Below, in pieces: positions 1-4,252 of a stretch of 5,557 nt of DNA. Both the position numbers and the translations under genes were made by a program. The stretch's first letter is position 1. Each line of letters opens with the position of its first letter. The stretch covers positions 1 to 5,557 of the forward strand of contig CALMIB010000355.1 of assembly GCA_937863945.1 (NCBI GenBank), in the 5' to 3' direction. Source of the DNA: an uncultured Longilinea sp. Lineage in GTDB: Bacteria > Chloroflexota > Anaerolineae > Anaerolineales > Anaerolineaceae. The notes under the pieces are model-generated. The model saw nothing but the letters and a program-made list of their open reading frames with translations, had not been told where the DNA came from and did not search any database.

Positions 1-2
1 TC

Positions 3-1601
3 CTGGATCTGTTGCAGGTGCAGAGTGGCGTGGTGGCACTGACAAAAACCGATTTGACACCGGACGCCGATTGGGTGGACCTGATGGAGGAGGAAGTGCG
101 CGGCGCGTTGCAGGGTTCGGTGCTGGAAAACGCGCGCGTGGTGCGCGTTTCGGCGCGCCAACGCACCGGGTTGGATGAGCTGCGCCAGGCGCTGGCCGAG
201 TGCCTGGAACGGACCCAGCCGCGGCCCGATTACGGCCGGCCGCGGCTGCCAATCGACCGGGTATTTTCCATCGCCGGATTTGGAACCGTGGTCACCGGCA
301 CGCTGATGGATGGGACCTTCAAAGTTGGCGATGAGGTGGAAGTGCTGCCCTTGCGGAAACGGGGCCGCATCCGCGGACTGCAAACGCACAAGCAGAAGGA
401 GGAAGCGGCTGCACCGGGAAGCCGGACGGCCGTCAACGTTTCGGGCATTGACCTCACTGAAGTGATGCGCGGCAACGTTTTGGCGCATCCGGGCAAATAC
501 CATCCCACCCAGCGCATTGACCTGCACTTCAGACTCCTCAAGGATGTCGCCGCGCCTTTGTCGCATAACAGCGAAGTGAAATTGTTCCTGGGTGCTTCCG
601 AAACGGTTGGGCGCGTTCGCCTGCTGGGCGTGGAGCAGTTGCAACCGGGCGAACAGGGCTGGTTGCAGTTGGAGCTGCGCGATCCGGTGGTAGCCGTGCG
701 CGGAGACCATTACATTTTGCGGCGGCCGTCGCCGGGCGAAACCCTGGGCGGCGGAATGGTGATCGATCCAAGCCCGAAAAGCCGCCACAAGCGTTTTGAC
801 CCTGAAATCCTGCGACAGTTGGAATCCTTACGGCAGGGATCGCCCGCGGACGTGCTCTTGCAGGCTAGCCTGGCGCTGGGGATTGCACCCATTTCCCAGG
901 TGGTCGTGCGGTCGCGCCTGGAAAAAGAGCAAGCCGAGCCGGCGATTGTTGAATTGCTGGAAAGCCGGCAATGGGTGCAGTTGGAAAGCGGCGCGGTCAA
1001 AGCGGGCAGCGATTTGCTGGTGGCTCCTGCCGGGCCGTGGGATGCGCTGACGGCGAAGGCGCTGCAAGAACTGGAAGCGTTCCACAAAGTCTATCCGCTG
1101 CGCTCCGGGATGCCGCGTGAAGCGCTCAAAAGCCGTTTGAAACTCGTGCCGCGCATATTTTCCGCGGCGGTGCGCCAGTGGGTGGATCAGAATCTGCTGG
1201 TGGAGCAGGGGCCGGTCCTGGCTCGAACCGGATTTGCGGTCCAGTTCACACAGCAGCAAAAAGAAAAGGTCGCCGCTTTGATGCAACGGTTTGAATCGTC
1301 TCCGGCCGCACCGCCGGCGTTGAAGGATTGCCAGCTTGAGGTGGGCGAGGAGGTGTTGAACGTGTTGATGGAACGCGGCGATCTGGTGCAGGTGGGCGAG
1401 GACGTTCTCTTTCGGAAAAGCGATTATGACCGCATGGTTCAGGCCGTGCTTGACCACCTGAAGGCGCACGGCACGTTGACCGTGGCGGAGTTCCGTGACT
1501 TGTTCCAGACTTCACGCAAATATGCGTTAGCGCTGCTGGAACACCTCGATACGAAGAGAATCACTGTTCGGGATGGCGATTATCGCAAGTTGCTCAAATA
1601 G
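3..1601 (+). CDS. selB: Selenocysteine-specific translation elongation factor SelB (5' partial)
   Basis: SelB is the EF-Tu-like GTPase that delivers Sec-tRNA(Sec) to UGA codons marked by a SECIS hairpin. The gene is cut by the left edge: the first full codon is at 3, so G1-G3 (P-loop and switches) and the true start are missing. Visible parts in order: the G4 guanine-specificity motif TKTD (nt 42-53); the G5-like SA (nt 150-155); EF-Tu-like domain II with the SelB-typical RIRGLQTHKQ block (from nt 366); domain III, ending near the GETLGGGMVIDP segment (about nt 735-770); then winged-helix repeats to the end. These include YPLRSGMPRE (about nt 1092-1121) and the TSRKYALALLEHLD motif of the last SECIS-binding wing (about nt 1509-1550). 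The 530-odd residues seen plus ~100 missing fit a full SelB of ~620-640. The gene ends naturally with TAG. Its presence implies selA, selC and selD elsewhere; none is visible here. Confidence 0.95.
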   Translation: MDLLQVQSGVVALTKTDLTPDADWVDLMEEEVRGALQGSVLENARVVRVSARQRTGLDELRQALAECLERTQPRPDYGRPRLPIDRVFSIAGFGTVVTGTLMDGTFKVGDEVEVLPLRKRGRIRGLQTHKQKEEAAAPGSRTAVNVSGIDLTEVMRGNVLAHPGKYHPTQRIDLHFRLLKDVAAPLSHNSEVKLFLGASETVGRVRLLGVEQLQPGEQGWLQLELRDPVVAVRGDHYILRRPSPGETLGGGMVIDPSPKSRHKRFDPEILRQLESLRQGSPADVLLQASLALGIAPISQVVVRSRLEKEQAEPAIVELLESRQWVQLESGAVKAGSDLLVAPAGPWDALTAKALQELEAFHKVYPLRSGMPREALKSRLKLVPRIFSAAVRQWVDQNLLVEQGPVLARTGFAVQFTQQQKEKVAALMQRFESSPAAPPALKDCQLEVGEEVLNVLMERGDLVQVGEDVLFRKSDYDRMVQAVLDHLKAHGTLTVAEFRDLFQTSRKYALALLEHLDTKRITVRDGDYRKLLK

Positions 1602-1639
1602 CGCCTGGGATCGCGGATTCCAAAACCGCGGCAAAAACG

Positions 1640-1657
1640 TGTCAAAAACCGTTGACA
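1640..1657. repeat. Perfect 6-bp dyad overlapping the rplU promoter -35 box
   Basis: TGTCAA (1640-1645) and TTGACA (1652-1657) form a perfect inverted repeat with a 6-bp spacer. The right arm is the -35 hexamer of the rplU promoter. The shape fits an operator for a dimeric regulator, but half of it is fixed by the -35 consensus, so only six bases carry independent information. I assign no regulator. Confidence 0.45.
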
Positions 1658-1680
1658 ATGAAGGATGAAGTGGCTATAAT
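1652..1680 (+). promoter_or_regulatory. Consensus sigma70-type promoter of the rplU-rpmA-rpmE operon
   Basis: The -35 box TTGACA (1652-1657) and the -10 box TATAAT (1675-1680) both match consensus at 6/6, with the optimal 17-bp spacer. Transcription should start about 6-8 bases downstream (near 1686-1688). That gives a leader of roughly 110 nt before the rplU start. A promoter this strong fits ribosomal protein genes and places selB in a separate upstream transcription unit. Confidence 0.9.
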
Positions 1681-1681
1681 T

Positions 1682-1699
1682 GCCTTCGCTTTGCTCCGG
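1682..1699. repeat. REP-like short motif at the rplU transcription start
   Basis: On the minus strand this stretch reads CCGGAGCAAAGCGAAGGC, which in one frame encodes PEQSEG. That string is familiar from spurious ORFs over short interspersed palindromic repeats in several bacterial lineages, including Chloroflexi. Only one copy lies in the window, so repeat status rests on recall of the motif and not on internal repetition. It overlaps the 5' arm of the first leader hairpin. Confidence 0.35.
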
Positions 1700-1799
1700 G
1701 CATTCTTCCTGGAGTGAAAAATTGCATCCCCAACTTCCCCGTTGATCGGCGTGTTGATGGACGCGGGTTGAACGGCGAAGTGAAGATTGGAGAAAAGAA
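1687..1799 (+). promoter_or_regulatory. Structured 5' leader of the rplU operon (candidate autoregulatory leader)
   Basis: The expected transcript carries a leader of about 110 nt with two hairpins. Hairpin 1 pairs 1690-1700 with 1708-1718: 11 bp including three G-U pairs, with a 7-nt loop. Hairpin 2 pairs 1734-1743 with 1771-1780: nine pairs and one C-C mismatch, capped by an inner 4-bp stem, 1749-1752 with 1761-1764. It ends just before the Shine-Dalgarno GGAG (1789-1792), which sits 7 nt from the rplU ATG. No U-tract follows either hairpin, so attenuation by intrinsic termination is not indicated. Autogenous control of rplU-type operons through leader RNA is known in other bacteria; that this leader works that way is inference. 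Confidence 0.5.
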
Positions 1800-2117
1800 A
1801 TGAAGTACGCCATCGTTGAGAGCGGCGGCAAGCAATATCGCGCCGTCGAAGGGTCCACCATCGAGGTGGATCTTCTCCCGGTCGAAACCGGCAAAGAATT
1901 TACGCTCGATCAGGTTCTGCTGCTGGTGGACGGTGAGAAAGTAGCTGTTGGAACGCCCGTCGTCAAGGGCGCGCTGGTGAAGGCGACCGTCGCGGATCAC
2001 TTCAAGGGTCCCAAGCTGGTTGTTTTCAAGTACCAGGCCAAGAAGCGCATCCGGGTCAAGACCGGGCATCGCCAGCCGTACACCCGGCTGATGATTAATA
2101 AGATTGAAGTGGAGTAG
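1800..2117 (+). CDS. rplU: 50S ribosomal protein L21
   Basis: L21 is a 23S rRNA-binding protein of the large subunit. The 105-residue product has the usual bacterial length (~103). It starts with the typical MKYAIVESGGKQYRAVEG block, in which the early strands form the barrel. It ends with the basic rRNA-binding signature: FKYQAKKRIRVKTGHRQPYT around residues 76-95, including the GHRQ core at 89-92. The start is supported by GGAG at 1789-1792 with 7-nt spacing. It is the first gene of the operon driven by the consensus promoter at 1652-1680. Its stop TAG lies 5 nt before rpmA. Nothing in the protein departs from the family. Confidence 0.98.
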   Translation: MKYAIVESGGKQYRAVEGSTIEVDLLPVETGKEFTLDQVLLLVDGEKVAVGTPVVKGALVKATVADHFKGPKLVVFKYQAKKRIRVKTGHRQPYTRLMINKIEVE

Positions 2118-2122
2118 GTATC

Positions 2123-2404
2123 ATGGCGCATAAAAAAGGTGGTGGTTCCGTACGGAATGGCCGCGACAGCAACGCTCAGCGCCTGGGTGTGAAGCGTTAT
2201 GCCGGCGAAGCTGTGCTTTCGGGCAACATCCTGGTTCGCCAGCGCGGCACTCGCATCAAGCCCGGTTTGAATGTTGGACGCGGCAGCGATGACACCCTGT
2301 TCGCGACCATCAATGGCATTGTGGTCTTCGAGACTTTACCGACCGGTCAGAAGCGCGTCAGCGTTCAGCCGGCCGATGTGACCGAAACCGCGCAAGCGGC
2401 TTAG
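2123..2404 (+). CDS. rpmA: 50S ribosomal protein L27
   Basis: L27 is a large-subunit protein whose flexible N-terminus reaches the peptidyl-transferase centre and contacts the tRNA 3' ends. The 93-residue product begins directly with MAHKKGGGSVRNGRDS. It therefore lacks the Firmicutes-type N-terminal extension that must be cleaved by a protease. The conserved blocks follow: LGVKRYAGE (21-29), ILVRQRGT (36-43) and KPGLNVGRGSDDTLFA (46-61). The tail (about 80-93) is variable and Ala/Thr-rich. The Shine-Dalgarno GGAG (2111-2114) lies in the last codons of rplU, with only 5 nt between genes, so translational coupling to rplU is likely. In many bacteria obgE follows rpmA; here the next gene is rpmE. 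Confidence 0.98.
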   Translation: MAHKKGGGSVRNGRDSNAQRLGVKRYAGEAVLSGNILVRQRGTRIKPGLNVGRGSDDTLFATINGIVVFETLPTGQKRVSVQPADVTETAQAA

Positions 2405-2412
2405 GGCCATTG

Positions 2413-2453
2413 GCTCTACACCGTCTCCGGTTGCCGTTGACGGAGGTCAGAGC
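2413..2453 (+). promoter_or_regulatory. Imperfect hairpin in the rpmA-rpmE spacer
   Basis: The 78-bp spacer can fold. An outer stem GCTCT (2413-2417) pairs with AGAGC (2449-2453). Inside it are two competing 5-bp stems: CCGTC (2421-2425) with GACGG (2439-2443), or CTCCG (2425-2429) with CGGAG (2441-2445). No U-run follows and I see no promoter in the spacer, so the operon probably reads through. It could be an RNA-processing or protein-binding site upstream of rpmE. The stems are short, so chance folding is possible. Confidence 0.35.
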
Positions 2454-2465
2454 GTCCCTGAGTGG

Positions 2466-2473
2466 AAGGAAGG
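2466..2473 (+). promoter_or_regulatory. Ribosome binding site fixing the rpmE start
   Basis: The purine-rich AAGGAAGG sits 9 nt upstream of the ATG at 2483. An alternative in-frame GTG at 2462 would place this site inside the coding region and add seven residues not found in L31. The ATG giving MKKGIHP is therefore the start. Confidence 0.8.
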
Positions 2474-2482
2474 ATTTTCTCG

Positions 2483-2956
2483 ATGAAGAAGGGTATTCAC
2501 CCGACTTATTATGCAGATGCGCAGGTGATTTGCGCCTGCGGCAATACCTGGACGACCGGTTCAACGAAGAAAGTCATCCGGACTGAAGTTTGCTCGAAAT
2601 GCCACCCGTTCTTCACGGGTCAGCAGGCGCGCATTATCGACATCGAAGGCCAGGTTGACCGCTTCTACAAGAAGCTGCAGGCCCGCCAGGATTTCCTGGA
2701 TCAGAAAAAAGTGCGCCAAACCGAACGCGTTTCTCCGCAGCGCCCGGTGGCCGATCTTGGCCTGGGCGCCCGCCCGACCGATGCTTTGGTAAAAGCCGGT
2801 CTGACCACCATTGGTCAGGTCCTGGACCGGTTATCCGGCGGCGACGAGAAGTTGCTGGAAGTTGAAGGCTTTGGCCGCAAGTCGTTGATCGATGCCAAGA
2901 AGCGCATGCGCCAGCTTGGTTACGACCTGCCCGCCGCCGAAGAAGCGACCGCCTGA
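2483..2956 (+). CDS. rpmE: 50S ribosomal protein L31 fused to an RNA polymerase alpha-CTD-like domain
   Basis: Residues 1-68 are a complete zinc-type L31, from the MKKGIHPTYY start through CAC (C17, C19) and CSKC (C37, C40), the four ligands of the C+ form, to the FYKKLQ end. L31 normally stops near 66-90 residues; this product has 157. After a charged linker (about 69-87), residues 88-150 match the C-terminal domain of RNA polymerase alpha: PVADLGLGAR (88-97), ALVKAGLTTIGQVLD (101-115) and the helix-hairpin-helix LLEVEGFGRKSL (124-135). A short Ala/Glu tail follows. By alignment from memory, the E. coli DNA-contact residues R265, G296, K298 and S299 correspond to R97, G131, K133 and S134, while N268 is D100. 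The frame is open throughout, and the gene ends 25 bp before a strong terminator. It shares the operon with rplU and rpmA. L31 bridges the 50S central protuberance and the 30S head. The role of the extra domain is unknown; DNA, NusA or RNA binding are the obvious candidates. Confidence 0.93.
   Translation: MKKGIHPTYYADAQVICACGNTWTTGSTKKVIRTEVCSKCHPFFTGQQARIIDIEGQVDRFYKKLQARQDFLDQKKVRQTERVSPQRPVADLGLGARPTDALVKAGLTTIGQVLDRLSGGDEKLLEVEGFGRKSLIDAKKRMRQLGYDLPAAEEATA
2744..2932 (+). other. Alpha-CTD-like domain segment of the L31 fusion
   Basis: This segment encodes residues 88-150 of the rpmE product. It is not part of any standard L31. It follows the order of the bacterial RpoA C-terminal domain: a P-[VI]-x-x-L-x-L entry, the helix carrying the arginine equivalent to R265, the AG-[LI]-x-T-[IV]-G turn, then the G-[FL]-G-[RK]-K-S-L hairpin and final helix ending LGYDLP. 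The genuine rpoA would sit in the alpha operon elsewhere; no rpoA body (N-terminal dimerisation domain) is present here. Confidence 0.88.
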
Positions 2957-2981
2957 CCGGTCATTGATCGTTCAAACAAAT

Positions 2982-3016
2982 CAGGCAGAAGTGATGAGCT
3001 TCTGCCTGTTGTTTTT
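2982..3016 (+). terminator. Intrinsic terminator of the rplU-rpmA-rpmE operon
   Basis: A perfect 10-bp stem, CAGGCAGAAG (2982-2991) with CTTCTGCCTG (2999-3008), has a 7-nt loop. The run TTGTTTTT (3009-3016) follows directly. It begins 25 bp after the rpmE stop and separates the ribosomal protein operon from tdk. Confidence 0.95.
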
Positions 3017-3054
3017 AACGCGTTGGCGACCCCCATGTTTTGTTCAAGTTGGGG

Positions 3055-3060
3055 TAAAAT
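3055..3060 (+). promoter_or_regulatory. Candidate -10 box for the tdk-hpt-cca cluster
   Basis: TAAAAT (3055-3060) matches the -10 consensus at 5/6. It lies 30 bp upstream of the tdk ATG, just after the terminator, where a promoter is expected. No good -35 hexamer exists at 16-18 bp spacing: TTGTTC at 3040-3045 is too close and TTGGCG at 3023-3028 too far. The promoter is weak or activator-dependent, or this is not its true -10 box. Confidence 0.4.
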
Positions 3061-3090
3061 CTGAGCATCTCTGCACGACGAGGCGAATTT

Positions 3091-3663
3091 ATGAAGCATC
3101 ACACCGGATCGGTTGAAGTGGTGGCAGGTTCAATGTTCAGCGGGAAAACCGAAGAGCTCATCCGGCGGCTTCGTCGGGCAACGATTGCGCGCCAGAAAGT
3201 TCAGGTTTTTAAACCGATCATCGATAATCGTTACCAGGTTGAGAAGGTCACTTCTCATTCCGGCTTTGATTTTGCGGCTGTACCGATCGAAAAAATCCAT
3301 GATTTGTTGGGCCTGCTGGAGAGCGACACGACCGTCGTTGGCATTGATGAAGCGCAATTCTTCGATCATGAGATTGTAGAACTTGTGGCGATGTTGGCCC
3401 ACCGCGGTTTGAGGGTCATCGTGGCGGGTTTGGATACCGATTTTCGCGGAGAACCGTTCGGCAGCATGCCCGCACTGATGGCACAGGCTGAGCGGGTCGA
3501 TAAGCTTCAGGCAATCTGCATGGTGTGCGGCGAACCCGCATGCCGCACGCAGCGTTTGGTCAATGGAAAACCGGCGCGCTATAACGACCCCATCATCATC
3601 GTGGGTGCGTCAGAGATGTACGAAGCGCGCTGCCGCAAACACCATGAAGTTCCTCGCGACTGA
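3091..3663 (+). CDS. tdk: Thymidine kinase (type II, TK1-like)
   Basis: Tdk phosphorylates thymidine to dTMP with ATP in the cytoplasmic pyrimidine salvage pathway. The 190-residue product has the full TK1-type layout. The P-loop is GSMFSGKT (13-20). The Walker B/catalytic block is DEAQFF (86-91), with E87 as the expected general base. GLDTDFRGEPFG (113-124) follows. The zinc-binding lasso region uses C143 and C146 (CMVC) with C181 and H184 (CRKH). The thymidine-binding loop is around GASEMYEARC (172-181). The start is supported by GAGG at 3080-3083 with 7-nt spacing. It follows a terminator, so it begins a new transcription unit. rpmE followed by tdk is also a known arrangement in Bacillus-type genomes, so the adjacency may be ancestral. 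No lesions are seen. Confidence 0.97.
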   Translation: MKHHTGSVEVVAGSMFSGKTEELIRRLRRATIARQKVQVFKPIIDNRYQVEKVTSHSGFDFAAVPIEKIHDLLGLLESDTTVVGIDEAQFFDHEIVELVAMLAHRGLRVIVAGLDTDFRGEPFGSMPALMAQAERVDKLQAICMVCGEPACRTQRLVNGKPARYNDPIIIVGASEMYEARCRKHHEVPRD

Positions 3664-3667
3664 AGGA
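3662..3667 (+). promoter_or_regulatory. Ribosome binding site of hpt, overlapping the tdk stop
   Basis: GAAGGA lies 9 nt before the ATG at 3677 and shares bases with the tdk TGA (3661-3663). It decides the hpt start against in-frame upstream ATGs at 3644 and 3563, which lie inside tdk. The overlap suggests translational coupling of the two salvage genes. Confidence 0.8.
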
Positions 3668-3676
3668 CAAAACGCA

Positions 3677-4237
3677 ATGGTTCAAGATTATCGTGATTTT
3701 TTGGCGGAAGTTCTGATCTCAGAAGAGGATTTGCACCGCCGCATCAAAGAGATGGGTGAAGAAATCAGCAAAGATTATCTTGGCGAAGATCAGCTTTTGC
3801 TGGTGTGCATCCTGCGCGGCGGGGTGATGTTTCTGACCGATCTGATGCGCGAAATTCGCCATCCGCATGCCATTGAATTCATGGCGGTCTCCTCCTACGG
3901 CGTGGGAAAGCGCGAAACCAGCGGACAGACGCGCATCAACCTTGACTTGAATACGGATATCCGGGATAAGAATGTGATCCTGGTTGAAGATATCATTGAC
4001 AGCGGGCATACGCTGGCTTCGGTGCTTGAAATGCTCTCACTGCGCAAACCCAAGAGCTTGAGCGTTTGCACGCTGCTGGATAAGGCGGAAAGGCGCGAAG
4101 TGTACGTGCCGGTCAAGTACACCGGGTTTGTCATTCCAAACAAGTTCGTCTTCGGTTACGGGCTCGATATCGATGATTATTACCGCAATCTGCCATTTGT
4201 CGGGGTGGTCGATCTCAACCGGTATAAACCCGGCTGA
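3677..4237 (+). CDS. hpt: Hypoxanthine phosphoribosyltransferase
   Basis: This enzyme joins hypoxanthine (often also guanine) to PRPP, giving IMP or GMP in purine salvage. The 186-residue length matches the family (~180). Motifs in order: the pyrophosphate-binding LRGG loop (46-49); the flexible catalytic loop with SSYG (72-75); the PRPP-binding signature VILVEDIIDSGHTL (100-113), in which E104, D105 and the catalytic-base D108 are intact; K136 in LLDKAERR, the expected purine-contact lysine; and IPNKFVFGYGLDIDDYYRNLP (153-173), which closes the active site. The C-terminus VGVVDLNRYKPG is where the family usually ends. It starts 13 nt after tdk. Specificity between hypoxanthine and guanine cannot be read from sequence alone. 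Confidence 0.96.
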   Translation: MVQDYRDFLAEVLISEEDLHRRIKEMGEEISKDYLGEDQLLLVCILRGGVMFLTDLMREIRHPHAIEFMAVSSYGVGKRETSGQTRINLDLNTDIRDKNVILVEDIIDSGHTLASVLEMLSLRKPKSLSVCTLLDKAERREVYVPVKYTGFVIPNKFVFGYGLDIDDYYRNLPFVGVVDLNRYKPG

Positions 4238-4252
4238 GATAACGAATTTACC

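Noticed and set aside
828..1469. 213-codon open frame on the minus strand within selB.
   Set aside because: It lies wholly opposite strongly conserved SelB codons, has His/Arg/Gln-rich low-information sequence, and shows no recognisable domain. It is typical of antisense frames in GC-rich genes.
1612..1630. CGCGG/CCGCG hairpin after selB as a possible terminator.
   Set aside because: The stem is only 5 bp, the loop is 9 nt, and no T-run follows on the + strand. selB termination cannot be assigned.
1617..1645. Divergent minus-strand promoter using the left dyad arm as -35.
   Set aside because: At 17-bp spacing the -10 would be TGGAAT (4/6), and no minus-strand gene lies downstream.
1674..2069. 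Minus-strand open frames covering the rplU promoter, leader and rplU.
   Set aside because: They overlap the conserved rplU codons and the promoter/REP-like region. The PEQSEG string they contain is a repeat artefact.
2462..2482. Seven-residue longer rpmE from GTG 2462.
   Set aside because: It would bury the Shine-Dalgarno in the coding region, and L31 proteins start MKKGIHP.
2892..3116. Small + strand open frame spanning the rpmE end, the terminator and the tdk start.
   Set aside because: It crosses the intrinsic terminator, overlaps both genes out of frame, and has no ribosome binding site or recognisable protein features.
3563..3676. N-terminally extended hpt starting at ATG 3563 or ATG 3644, inside tdk.
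   Set aside because: The extra residues resemble no phosphoribosyltransferase and the upstream part is out-of-frame tdk. A good Shine-Dalgarno and family length support ATG 3677.
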